Shown piece by piece: positions 16,720-26,149 of a stretch of DNA of 64,000 nt. A model generated the notes under the pieces. It ran no database searches and was not told the DNA's origin. It saw only the letters and a program-made list of their open reading frames with translations. A program made the translations under genes and the position numbers. The DNA is from Geothrix sp. SG200 (GTDB lineage: Bacteria > Acidobacteriota > Holophagae > Holophagales > Holophagaceae), in assembly GCF_022808935.1 (NCBI RefSeq), contig NZ_JAKZFR010000001.1, positions 372,001-436,000 on the forward strand, in the 5' to 3' direction. Position 1 is the first letter of the stretch, and the number at the start of each line of letters is the position of its first letter.

Positions 16720-17961
16720 TCAGCGTGCCAGGGTGATTTTCACGTCGGTGCCCGGAGGCATGGCCATGGGCATGCCCGGGGCGGGGGGCTGGACCTGGGG
16801 CGCGGCCGACGGGGCGCCGGATTCCCGGCCTCCGCCCTGGGCGATGGACATGCCGCGTTCCATGTTGGCCCGGGCCATGTCCGCCGTGGCCATGACGCCT
16901 TCGAGGCGCAGCTTGAACTCGCCCACGTTGGTGGCACGCAGCAGGGCCTCCTCCTCGGTGATGAGACCCTGGCGCAGCAGGAAGTAGAGACTCTGGTCGA
17001 AGGTCTGCATGCCGTACTGGGCCGTGCCCGCCGCGATGACATCCTTCAGCATCTTGGTCTTGTCCTTGTCCTCGATGCAGGTGCGCACGGTTTCCGTGGC
17101 CACCATGACCTCCACGGCGGGCACGCGGCCCTGGCCGTCGGCCCGGGGCACCAGGCGCTGGGAGATGATGCCCTTGAGCACGGCCGCCATCTGGAGGCGG
17201 ATCTGCTTCTGGTGGTGGGGCGGGAACACGGAGATCACGCGGTTGATGGTCTCGGTGGCGTCCAGGGTGTGCAGGGTGCTGAAGACCAGGTGGCCGGTCT
17301 CGGCGGCGTGCAGGGCCGTCTCGATGGTCTCCAGGTCGCGCATCTCGCCCACGAGGATCACGTCCGGGTCCTGGCGGAGGGCGGCGCGCAGGGCCGTGGC
17401 GAAGGTCTTGCAGTCCGCCTCCACCTCGCGCTGGTTCACGATGCTGAGGTTGTCCCGGTGCAGGTACTCGATGGGGTCCTCGATGGTGAGGATGTGCTCG
17501 GACCGCGTGGCGTTGATCAGGTCGATCATGGCGGCGAGGGTCGTGGACTTGCCCGAGCCGGTGGTGCCCGTCACCAGCACCAGGCCGCGCTGCTCCTGGC
17601 AGATGGTCTTGAGGACCTTGGGGAGCATCAGGTCGTCGATGGTGTAGATCTTCCGGGGGATCACGCGGAGGACGAGGCCGACGGTGCCGCGCTGGTTGAA
17701 GATGTTGCAGCGGAAGCGGCCGAGGCTCGGCACCGAATAGGCGATGTCGAGGTCGAGGTTCTCCTTGAACTTCGCCTTCTGCTTGTCGCTGGCCATGATG
17801 GCGTAGGCCATGGCGATGGTGTCCTCCTGCACCAGGCGCTTGAACTGCGTCATGGGCGTGAGTTTTCCCTTGATGCGGGCGATGGGGTGGTTGCCGACCT
17901 TGAGGTGGAGGTCGCTGGCGCCCTGCTCGCAGACCACGGTGAGCAGTTCGTTGATATGCAT
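16720..17961 (-). CDS. pilT: Type IV pilus retraction ATPase PilT
   Basis: 413-residue secretion-superfamily ATPase that powers pilus retraction (twitching). Walker A GTTGSGKSTTLAAMID, the Asp box around HILTIEDPIEYLH, the Walker B region DPDVILVGEMRDLET and the His box region TGHLVFSTLHT are all present. The last 50 residues are a Pro/Ala/Gly-rich extension longer than in typical PilT. ATG 17961 gives the standard start with GASDLHLKVG. pilB, the extension motor, begins at 63517, so the pilus motors are not in one operon. Confidence 0.95.
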   Translation of the reverse strand: MHINELLTVVCEQGASDLHLKVGNHPIARIKGKLTPMTQFKRLVQEDTIAMAYAIMASDKQKAKFKENLDLDIAYSVPSLGRFRCNIFNQRGTVGLVLRVIPRKIYTIDDLMLPKVLKTICQEQRGLVLVTGTTGSGKSTTLAAMIDLINATRSEHILTIEDPIEYLHRDNLSIVNQREVEADCKTFATALRAALRQDPDVILVGEMRDLETIETALHAAETGHLVFSTLHTLDATETINRVISVFPPHHQKQIRLQMAAVLKGIISQRLVPRADGQGRVPAVEVMVATETVRTCIEDKDKTKMLKDVIAAGTAQYGMQTFDQSLYFLLRQGLITEEEALLRATNVGEFKLRLEGVMATADMARANMERGMSIAQGGGRESGAPSAAPQVQPPAPGMPMAMPPGTDVKITLAR

Positions 17962-18103
17962 GGGGTTCTCCCGGTGAGGGTCCGCTTATCTTAGACCCCT
18001 GGCGCGACAATGGAAGGGGTTGCAATCAGGGCTCGGAAATCAGCCTCGCGTCTGGTAAAATCAAAGGTTCTGCCTGGCTTGTGCCCGGGCTGCCGGGAGC
18101 CAG

Positions 18104-19930
<1,827 letters not shown>

Positions 19931-19943
19931 GGCCAGGCACTCC

Positions 19944-19975
19944 AAGCGCCCCGGGGCTTGAGTCCCGGGGCGCTT
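19944..19975 (+). terminator. Hairpin terminator after typA
   Basis: AAGCGCCCCGGG and its exact complement pair over 12 bp around an 8-base loop, starting 14 bases after the typA stop. There is no strong T-run. Confidence 0.6.
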
Positions 19976-20065
19976 CGCGTATATGCTCCAGGGCTCATCC
20001 CTTTATTCTTGGAGCGCGGCTGAGGGGCAAACCCCTTTAAGTACGTTCTGGCCCGGAGGTTCCCC

Positions 20066-21475
20066 ATGCGCCTCGTTGCCGCCTTCCTCGGTCTGGCCCT
20101 CTCCACCCTTGGGTTTGCCCAGGATCTGCCCATGCCCATCCTGGCCAAGGCCGATCCCCAGATGGTCTACCCCCAGTCCGCCGGCTGGCTGGATGCCTAC
20201 GGCCGCGTGGTGATCACCCTCACGGGCGCCAACCTCGCGCCGCCGGACGGCGACCTCGGGCATCCCGCCGGGCCCGAGGGCGGCTACCAGCACATCTTCG
20301 TGCGGGGCGTCTCGCCCGGCGGCGACCGGGCCACCGCCTGGGTGCCCGCGGTCTGGGAGAACGGCGCCCGGGTGCTGGGCGCCTGCGCGAGCACGGTCAT
20401 CCTGCTGGCGGTGGATCCCGGGCGCTTCCTCAGCGAGCCGGGCAGCCACCTCCAGGTGAAGCTCTGGGTGTCGGCCGGCGCGGACGGGGCGAGCGACCCC
20501 AGCGGGTCCCACCAGCTGAGCAGCCCCTGGTCCGCCATCAAGACCATCGACGTGGCGCCCGCCGGCGCCGTGAAGCCGGTGACGACGCCCCCGCCCAGCG
20601 CGCCGGCGGCGCTCACGCGCATCGTCCCCTCCGACATCCAGATCGGGGCGTCCCAGCCCTCTTTCCGGCTGAAGATCTACGGCACCCACCTGAGCCCCAA
20701 CGCGCTGAAGGTGGTCTTCAACGGCGATCGGGGCGGCGCGGTGCCCGCGGAGGACCGCGTCCACTACTACGACGATGACGGCAGCTTCACGAAGGGGGGC
20801 GAGGGCCTCATCCACGTGACCATCCCGGAGCGCTACCGCCTGGCCAGGCCCGGCCAGCTCCGGATCGCCGTGATGGACGACAGCGGCGCCACCCCGGAGA
20901 AGGTGGTCACCTTCATCCTCCCGGTCCGCACCTCGGCCCGGCCCGCGGTCCCCGCCCTCTCCCAGACGGGCGCGGCGATCGCCGCCCGGTCGGCCGCTCC
21001 TGGAGCCCAGGCCGGGACCGCGAATCCGGGCGCCGCGATCCCAGGGATCATCGGCCCTGGGCCGCAGATCACGCGCCTGAATCCGATGGAGTTGAAGGTG
21101 GGCGACCGGGCCGCGGCCTTCCGCATCCGGATCTACGCCAGGCACCTGGGGCCGGAGGTGCCGAAGGTGGTGTTCAACGGAGAAGAGGCCCTGGCCATCC
21201 CCGCCGAGGATGCGGGCCGGACGGCGGACGACGATGGCGCCAGCCTCCAGGCGGGCGAGAAGGTGCTGCACGTCACGATCCCGGACCGCTACCGCCGCGC
21301 CATGCCCGGCCCCCTGTCCCTGAGCCTGCTGGCGGGGAAGGCGAAGAGCGCCCCGGCCCAGATCCTGTTCAAGGGTCCAGAGCCGGTCCAGTCGGTGCGA
21401 CCCCTCGCCCCGGCGTTGCGTCCCGCGCCGGCCCCCGCGCCGCCTCCCCTGGCGGCGCCCACCATCCGCCGCTGA
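20066..21475 (+). CDS. Secreted protein with two copies of a ~90-residue beta domain
   Basis: 469 residues with an N-terminal signal peptide (MRLVAAFLGLALSTLGFAQ). After an N-terminal domain there are two similar modules at about 190-290 and 340-430. Each starts TR(I/L)xPxxxxxG, contains KVVFNG, then A(I/V)PAED, and ends HVTIP(E/D)RYR followed by PGxL, so one was copied from the other. The pattern resembles Ig-like/IPT domains, but I cannot name the family. Linkers and the C-terminus are Pro/Ala-rich. Probably periplasmic or surface-exposed; function unknown. It stands alone after typA. Confidence 0.75.
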   Translation: MRLVAAFLGLALSTLGFAQDLPMPILAKADPQMVYPQSAGWLDAYGRVVITLTGANLAPPDGDLGHPAGPEGGYQHIFVRGVSPGGDRATAWVPAVWENGARVLGACASTVILLAVDPGRFLSEPGSHLQVKLWVSAGADGASDPSGSHQLSSPWSAIKTIDVAPAGAVKPVTTPPPSAPAALTRIVPSDIQIGASQPSFRLKIYGTHLSPNALKVVFNGDRGGAVPAEDRVHYYDDDGSFTKGGEGLIHVTIPERYRLARPGQLRIAVMDDSGATPEKVVTFILPVRTSARPAVPALSQTGAAIAARSAAPGAQAGTANPGAAIPGIIGPGPQITRLNPMELKVGDRAAAFRIRIYARHLGPEVPKVVFNGEEALAIPAEDAGRTADDDGASLQAGEKVLHVTIPDRYRRAMPGPLSLSLLAGKAKSAPAQILFKGPEPVQSVRPLAPALRPAPAPAPPPLAAPTIRR

Positions 21476-21507
21476 TCCCAGTGCCGGCTGGGATGGCATC
21501 CTGAAGC

Positions 21508-22209
21508 ATGGCGCCGGACCGTCCCTACACCGCTCCGCCCCGGTCCACCTTCCTGCAGAAGCTGGGACCGGGGGGATTGGCGTCCTTCTTCCTGGCTTCG
21601 GGCTCAGCCGTGCTGCTGCTGGGCTTGCCGGTCTGGTGGCGGATGCGGCGCGTACTCCAGGGGGCGGGCGGCGACCCCGTGGAGCCCTCGGACCTCATCC
21701 TGGTGCTGGGCCGCCGCCTGGAGGGGGACCACCCCACGAGGACCTTTGAAGCGCGGCTGGCGCATGCCGCCGACCTCTGGCGGCGGGGCTTCGCCCAGCG
21801 GATCCTCGTGGCCGGCGGGCTGACGGGGCGCGCGCGGATCAGCGAGGCCGAAGCGGGCTGCGCGTGGCTGCGCGGCCAGGGAATCCTCAATGAGGCCCTC
21901 CGGACCGAGGACCAGAGCCAGCACACCCTCGAGAACCTGTTCCACGTGCGGGAGACCCTGCGTGCCGAGGGCTGGCGGACCCTCATCCTGGTCTCCGACC
22001 ACCTGCACCTGGCCAGGGCGGGGGCCCTGGCGCGGGGCCTGGGCCTGGCGGTGCGCTGCAGCCCCGCGCCCAGCTGCCCCCCGACGCCGGGAAGCCTGGC
22101 CTGGTGGCGGAGGGCCGCCCTCGAAGCCTTCTTCCTGCACTGGTACCACACCGGCCTGGCCTACAGCCGCCTGATCCGCAGCGAACGACAGCTCAACCGG
22201 GTAACGTGA
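21508..22209 (+). CDS. DUF218/YdcF-ElyC family membrane protein
   Basis: 233 residues. One transmembrane helix near residues 20-45 anchors a DUF218 domain: DLILVLGRRLEGDHPTRTFE, then RILVAGGLTGRARISEAEA and TLENLFHVRETL, and a Rossmann-like LILVSDHLHLARA. Relatives such as ElyC are linked to envelope and peptidoglycan homeostasis; the reaction is not settled. It starts 32 bp after the preceding gene. Confidence 0.85.
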   Translation: MAPDRPYTAPPRSTFLQKLGPGGLASFFLASGSAVLLLGLPVWWRMRRVLQGAGGDPVEPSDLILVLGRRLEGDHPTRTFEARLAHAADLWRRGFAQRILVAGGLTGRARISEAEAGCAWLRGQGILNEALRTEDQSQHTLENLFHVRETLRAEGWRTLILVSDHLHLARAGALARGLGLAVRCSPAPSCPPTPGSLAWWRRAALEAFFLHWYHTGLAYSRLIRSERQLNRVT

Positions 22210-22243
22210 TTATGGATGATCGACATGAATCGCGTGTAGATGC

Positions 22244-22273
22244 TTACAAGGTATCTTAAAAAAAAGATATATT
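22244..22273 (+). promoter_or_regulatory. Candidate promoter for the 22322 gene
   Basis: TTACAA and TATATT are separated by 18 bp in an unusually AT-rich stretch. An inverted pair TATCTT/AAGATA with a six-A loop (22252-22269) fills the spacer and could be an operator. Confidence 0.5.
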
Positions 22274-22321
22274 CATGAGCATTTGGGCGTAGCCTCATGG
22301 GCCTCACTCAAGGAGGAGTCC

Positions 22322-23155
22322 ATGGACACCCGGATCCTGCTCTGCCTTTCCCTCGGCGCCACGCTCGTGGGTGGCGAACCGCCGGTCCCGAGCTGGCCCA
22401 AGGTCCTGCGCATCGGCGTGGAGGACGTGAAGCCCGGCAAGGAGGCCGCCCACCAGAAGAACGAGTTCGCCTGGTCCAAGGTCCTCGCCCAGGCGAAGAG
22501 CCCTTACCACTTCCTGGGCCTGGTGCCGGTGGTCGGCGCGAACCAGGCCACGTGGGTGTGGTTCTATGATTCCCTGGCGGGCATGGAGGCGCAGCAGGCC
22601 TACATGGAGAAGCACCCGGCCCTCAAGGCCCAGGTCGAGGCGTTGGCCGTCAAGGATGCCGAGTACATCACGACCTACAGCAGCGCGGCCTACATGCTGC
22701 GTGGGGACCTCAGCCGGGAGATCGGGAACATGGCGCCCCGCTACTACTGGACCTCCACGATCCAGGTGAAGCCGGGCCACGACGCCGAGTTCGCGGCTGG
22801 CGCGAAGAAATACGCCGAGCTCTGCGAGAAGGCTGGCCTGAAGCCCCGGTGGGCCGTGTACCAGGCCGTGGCTGGGGCCGCCAATCCCACGTATCTCTGG
22901 GTGGTGCCGCTGCACAGCCTGGCCGATGCGGATGCGACCATGGCCGATGACGAGAAGATGGCCAAATCCGCTGGTCCCGAGGAACTCAAAGGCCTTTCGA
23001 AGCTCGTCGCCGACTGCTTCCTGCGGGAGGACGCCCAGCTGCTGGCCGTGGATCCGAAGATGAGCTATCCGGATGCCGGGGACATTGCCGCGGACCCCGA
23101 GTTCTGGAAAGCCTGGACGGCCAAGCCCGCTCCGAAGGCGGCGGCTGCAAAGTAG
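22322..23155 (+). CDS. Secreted protein with duplicated dimeric-barrel-like domain
   Basis: 277 residues from ATG 22322, chosen for its strong AAGGAGG. A short signal peptide (MDTRILLCLSLGATLVGG) is followed by two halves of similar shape. The first runs from VLRIGVEDVKPGKEAAHQKN to WVWFYDSLAGMEA, the second from TSTIQVKPGHDAEFAAGAKK to YLWVVPLHSLADAD. This pattern suggests a fused pair of ferredoxin-like alpha/beta-barrel domains (NIPSNAP/EthD-like), which is inference only. Function unknown. It has its own AT-rich promoter region and a hairpin after the stop. Confidence 0.7.
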   Translation: MDTRILLCLSLGATLVGGEPPVPSWPKVLRIGVEDVKPGKEAAHQKNEFAWSKVLAQAKSPYHFLGLVPVVGANQATWVWFYDSLAGMEAQQAYMEKHPALKAQVEALAVKDAEYITTYSSAAYMLRGDLSREIGNMAPRYYWTSTIQVKPGHDAEFAAGAKKYAELCEKAGLKPRWAVYQAVAGAANPTYLWVVPLHSLADADATMADDEKMAKSAGPEELKGLSKLVADCFLREDAQLLAVDPKMSYPDAGDIAADPEFWKAWTAKPAPKAAAAK

Positions 23156-23171
23156 GCCTCGGAAACAGGAC

Positions 23172-23202
23172 CGGAGGGGCGTTGCGGATGCGGCGCCCTC
23201 CG
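23172..23202 (+). terminator. Hairpin after the 22322 gene
   Basis: CGGAGGGGCG and CGCCCTCCG arms, with one bulged base, enclose a 12-base loop shortly after the stop codon. A plausible terminator without a T-run. Confidence 0.45.
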
Positions 23203-23224
23203 CCTGCCCTGCCAGAATGAAGCC

Positions 23225-23308
23225 ATGGCCGGCCACCTCATTCTCGTCCCCACGCCCATCGGCAACCGGGGGCCTCTCTCCGCGAAGCCAAGCGAAAGCG
23301 CCGGCTGA
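23225..23308 (+). pseudogene. Displaced copy of the rsmI 5' end
   Basis: 27-codon ORF whose first 14 codons read MAGHLILVPTPIGN, against MTGHLILVPTPIGN at the true rsmI start 206 bp downstream. 39 of 43 bases match by eye, and three of the four changed codons are synonymous. The similarity also includes about 8 bp of leader (CTGCCAGA). After GGCAAC the copy runs into unrelated GC-rich sequence and stops at TGA 23308. Confidence 0.8.
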
Positions 23309-23430
23309 GTGGGAGGACGCGACTTCCGCCTGACGCCCCCTGCCCCGCAGGGCGCTCCCGCTCGCCCTGCGGGCTTTCGGAGGCGGAGCCTTTGTCGCGT
23401 CCGATCGAGGGCTGCCAGACTGGATGGATC

Positions 23431-24279
23431 ATGACCGGTCATCTCATCCTCGTCCCCACGCCCATCGGCAACCTCGGCGACCTCACGGACCGCGCGAAGG
23501 AGGCCCTGGCGGAGGCCGACCTGGTGGCCTGCGAGGACACCCGCCGCACCGGCGGCCTGCTGAAGCATCTGGGGATCGAGAAACCCCTGCTGCGCTTCGA
23601 CGACCACGCCGGCGCCGCGGCCTACGAGCGCATCGGCCTGGAGCTGGCCTCGGGCCGAACCGTGGCCTACTGCAGCGACGCGGGCATGCCCGGCATCAAT
23701 GATCCCGGCTTCGAGATCGCCCGGGCGGCCCGGGCCGCGGGAGCCAAGGTCACGGTGCTGCCCGGCGCCTCGGCCGTGCTGCTGGCGGTGGTGGCCTCGG
23801 GCCTGCCCAGCCACGCCTTCAGCTTCTGGGGCTACCTGCCCAACCGCAGCGAGCCGCGCCGCGCCCTTCTGCGGAAGTTGGGTGCCGAGGAGGAGACGGT
23901 GGTGGTCTTCGAGACGCCCCATCGCATCCACGAGACCCTGTCCGATCTGGCGGAGCTGCTGCCGGACCGCGAGATGGCCCTGGGCCGCGAGCTGACCAAG
24001 CTGCACGAGAGCTGGTACCGCGGCACGCCGGACCAGGTGAAGGCCCAGCTGGGCCGGGAGGATCGCGGCGAGATGGTGCTGGTGCTGGCGGGCGCCGGGG
24101 CCAAGCGGATCGTCAACGAGGGGCAGGCGGCGTTCGACGGCACCCTGCCGGACTGGGCCAAGGCCTACCTTGCCGCCGCCCGCGAAGGCGGCATGACCCT
24201 TCGCGAAGCGGTGAAGCCCCTGGCCAAGCACCTGGGCGTGTCCGCCTCCGAGCTCTACCGCCTGGCGGCCGAGCTCTAG
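23431..24279 (+). CDS. rsmI: 16S rRNA 2'-O-ribose C1402 methyltransferase
   Basis: 282-residue SAM-dependent tetrapyrrole-methylase-fold enzyme that methylates C1402 of 16S rRNA. LILVPTPIGNLGDLTDRAKE at the N-terminus, CEDTRRTGGLLKHLGI, YCSDAGMPGINDPGFE and the ETPHRIHETL region are RsmI hallmarks. The ribosome-binding site before ATG 23431 is weak. A diverged second copy of the start region lies upstream at 23225, with a GC-rich insert between that includes complementary CCGCAGGGCG and CGCCCTGCGG segments. Confidence 0.95.
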   Translation: MTGHLILVPTPIGNLGDLTDRAKEALAEADLVACEDTRRTGGLLKHLGIEKPLLRFDDHAGAAAYERIGLELASGRTVAYCSDAGMPGINDPGFEIARAARAAGAKVTVLPGASAVLLAVVASGLPSHAFSFWGYLPNRSEPRRALLRKLGAEEETVVVFETPHRIHETLSDLAELLPDREMALGRELTKLHESWYRGTPDQVKAQLGREDRGEMVLVLAGAGAKRIVNEGQAAFDGTLPDWAKAYLAAAREGGMTLREAVKPLAKHLGVSASELYRLAAEL

Positions 24280-24315
24280 GGAAGACCTGATCTACTGGCG
24301 GGCCGGTCCCAGCCC

Positions 24316-24348
24316 TCACCCCGACTCGTGCCCGATTCCGTGGGTCGC
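24316..24348 (-). pseudogene. Most diverged displaced 3' end of the SprT-like gene
   Basis: 33 bp reading ATHGIGHESG-stop on the minus strand, the same 11-codon length as the true end (ITHGIGSEPE-stop at 24655-24623). It is farthest from the gene and most diverged. Confidence 0.65.
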
Positions 24349-24622
24349 GACCATGTGGGTCGCGAAGCAGGCTCCGGTGGAGCCTGCGGAGCGGGGCCCC
24401 ACAGGGAGCGAGTTTGACCAGGTGGGTCGGAGAGCAGGCTCCAGGGGAGCCTGCGGAGCGGGGCCCCACAAGGAGCGAATCATGCTGAACTCGCGCGCTG
24501 GACTAATCGGGCTCCGAGCCGATGCCGTGGGTCGCGACCATGTGGGTCGCGGAGCAGGCTCCGGGGGAGCCTGCAGAGCGGGGCCCCACAAGGAGCGAAT
24601 CATGCTGAACTCGCGCGCTGGG
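24349..24622. repeat. Hairpin-module repeats between rsmI and the SprT-like gene
   Basis: Three copies of a module (near 24367, 24434 and 24553) consist of GCAGGCTCC, 3 bases, GGAGCCTGC (9-bp stem), then GAGCGGGGCCCCACA and GGAGCGA. From about 24413 the block repeats with an exact 120-bp period, ending in the true gene end. The gap 24280-24622 contains no other gene; open frames across it are products of the repeat. Confidence 0.9.
24503..24535 (-). pseudogene. Second displaced 3' end of the SprT-like gene
   Basis: 33 bp reading ATHGIGSEPD-stop on the minus strand, in frame to TAG. It differs from the true end in three codons, one of them synonymous (TCG/TCA). It lies exactly 120 bp from the true end. 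Confidence 0.75.
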
Positions 24623-25018
24623 CTACTCGGGCTCTGAGCCGATGCCGTGGGTAATGCTCTGGTGCCCGAACACCTCCCAGGCCAGCTGGCGGAACCGCTC
24701 CGTGTGGCCCCAATCCTTTTCCCGGTCCATCCAGAGCTTGAAATGGATCAGCTCGTGCTCGAGGATGCGCCGCTGGATGTCGTCGGGCGTGTGGCAGTTC
24801 ATCCCGCAGACCGGCTGGGGCCAGGGCCAGTCCCGGCGGCGGAGCAGGGGGATGCTGAGGCGGATCTCCGGATGCCACTTCCCCCGCGAATCCTTCTCGA
24901 TCACGAAGAGCCCCGCGCAGCGGGCCATGCGGGGCGACCAGATGACGGGTGGCGGCGTAAGGTCCCAGCCCGCGCCGTCGAGGATGGCCTGGGCGCGGGC
25001 GCGGAGCGTGAGGTGCAT
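24623..25018 (-). CDS. SprT-like zinc-metallopeptidase-type protein
   Basis: 131 residues from ATG 25018 (GGAGAC just upstream). RRILEHELIHFKLWMDREKDWGHTERFRQLA contains HExxH-type HELIH and a downstream GHTERF, the arrangement of SprT-like/WSS1-like metallopeptidases in which a third His completes the zinc site. The N-terminal half includes IWSPRMARCAGLFVIEK and a lone CGMNCH. SprT-like proteins can act on DNA-protein adducts, but no DNA-binding domain is visible here. Its 3' end has been copied twice downstream. Divergent from the flavin reductase-like gene. Confidence 0.8.
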   Translation of the reverse strand: MHLTLRARAQAILDGAGWDLTPPPVIWSPRMARCAGLFVIEKDSRGKWHPEIRLSIPLLRRRDWPWPQPVCGMNCHTPDDIQRRILEHELIHFKLWMDREKDWGHTERFRQLAWEVFGHQSITHGIGSEPE

Positions 25019-25082
25019 GTCTCCATTGTGGGGCAGGTCCGGGTTTTCCGAAGGGCGTAGGCTTGGACGGCAGGAGGCGCCC

Positions 25083-25616
25083 ATGATGAAGGCCCTTCCA
25101 CTCTCAGATGTGTACACCCTTCTGGAGCCGGGGCCCGTGGTGCTGCTGGCCACCGCGCACCGAGGCCATGCCAACGTCATGGCCATGTCCTGGCACATGA
25201 TGATGGAGTTCAATCCGCCCCTGGTGGGCTGCCTGGTCAGCGGCGCCAACCACAGCTTCGAGGCCCTGCGGAAGACGCGGCAGTGCGTGATCGCGATCCC
25301 CGCGGCCGGGCTGGCGAAGCAGGTGGTGAAGGTGGGCAACGCCTCGGGCCGCGACGTGGACAAGTTCGCGGCCTTCGGCCTCACGCGCCTGCCGGCGAAG
25401 AAGGTGGCCGCGCCGCTGGTGGCCGAGTGCTTCGCGAACCTGGAGTGCCGGGTCGCGGACACGCGCTTCGTGAACCGCTACAACCTCTTCGTGCTGGAGG
25501 TGGTGCAGGCCTGGATCGATCCCGCCCAGAAGAAGCCGAAGACCCTCCACCACCAGGGGCGCGGCGTCTTCGCGGTGGACGGGGAGACGATCCGGCTGAA
25601 CTCCGGGAAGCCCTGA
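25083..25616 (+). CDS. Flavin reductase-like (FMN-binding split barrel) protein
   Basis: 177 residues of the flavin-reductase-like family: GPVVLLATAHRGHANVMAMSW is the FMN-binding strand pair, CVIAIPAAGLAKQVV the central strand, and FNLECRVADTRFVNRYNLFVLEVV the dimerising strand. It probably binds FMN; the partner is unknown. AGGAGG precedes ATG 25083. It is convergent with the PEBP gene 12 bp away. Confidence 0.88.
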   Translation: MMKALPLSDVYTLLEPGPVVLLATAHRGHANVMAMSWHMMMEFNPPLVGCLVSGANHSFEALRKTRQCVIAIPAAGLAKQVVKVGNASGRDVDKFAAFGLTRLPAKKVAAPLVAECFANLECRVADTRFVNRYNLFVLEVVQAWIDPAQKKPKTLHHQGRGVFAVDGETIRLNSGKP

Positions 25617-25628
25617 GAATCCGATCGC

Positions 25629-26144
25629 TCAGCGCCCGTAGGTGCCCATCCAGGTGCCTTCGGCCAGGACCTTGCCCTTCGCCGCTGCGTCCACCTGGGT
25701 TCGGCTGGCGCCGGCGGGGAGGCCTAGCGGCGCCGAGAGGGCCAGGAGGCGGAAGAAGTAGCGGTGGGGCTTCCCCGGCGGGGGCGAGGGGCCGTTCCAG
25801 CCCAGGCGGCCCCAGCTGTTCTTTCCCTGGTGCGCGCCGCCCGGAAGGGCGGCCGTGCGGGGATGATCCTCCGCCAAGGACCGGGCCGTGCCGGGCAGGT
25901 CGTAGAGGACCCAGTGGATCCAGGTGCCCACGGGGGCATCCGGGTCATCCACGATCAGGGCGAAGGCGACGGTGCCGGCGGGCGGTTCGCCCCACTGGAG
26001 GGCCGGCGAGCGATCAGCGCCATCCGCGGTGTGGGCGCGGGGGATCGTGCCCCCATTCGGGAAGGCGGACATCCGGAGTTCCATGCGGGCCTCCTTCGCC
26101 GGCGAGAAGGCCAGCAGGGCGGGGAGCAGCAGGACGGGGATCAT
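25629..26144 (-). CDS. YbhB/YbcL family (PEBP, Raf-kinase-inhibitor-like) protein
   Basis: 171 residues with a likely signal peptide (MIPVLLLPALLAFSP). The PEBP ligand-binding motif is visible as SPALQWGEPPAGTVAFALIVDDPDAP, followed by HWVLYDLP and the later GPSPPPGKPHRYFFRLLAL. It starts 5 bp after the radical SAM gene stop, so it is co-transcribed with the AmmeMemoRadiSam cluster; that link may be functional. Bacterial PEBPs have no settled biochemical role. Confidence 0.9.
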   Translation of the reverse strand: MIPVLLLPALLAFSPAKEARMELRMSAFPNGGTIPRAHTADGADRSPALQWGEPPAGTVAFALIVDDPDAPVGTWIHWVLYDLPGTARSLAEDHPRTAALPGGAHQGKNSWGRLGWNGPSPPPGKPHRYFFRLLALSAPLGLPAGASRTQVDAAAKGKVLAEGTWMGTYGR

Positions 26145-26149
26145 GGGTC

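Noticed and set aside
24353-24637. Open frames across the repeat block after rsmI
   Set aside because: They repeat with the hairpin modules and have no independent start signal; better explained as repeat artefacts.
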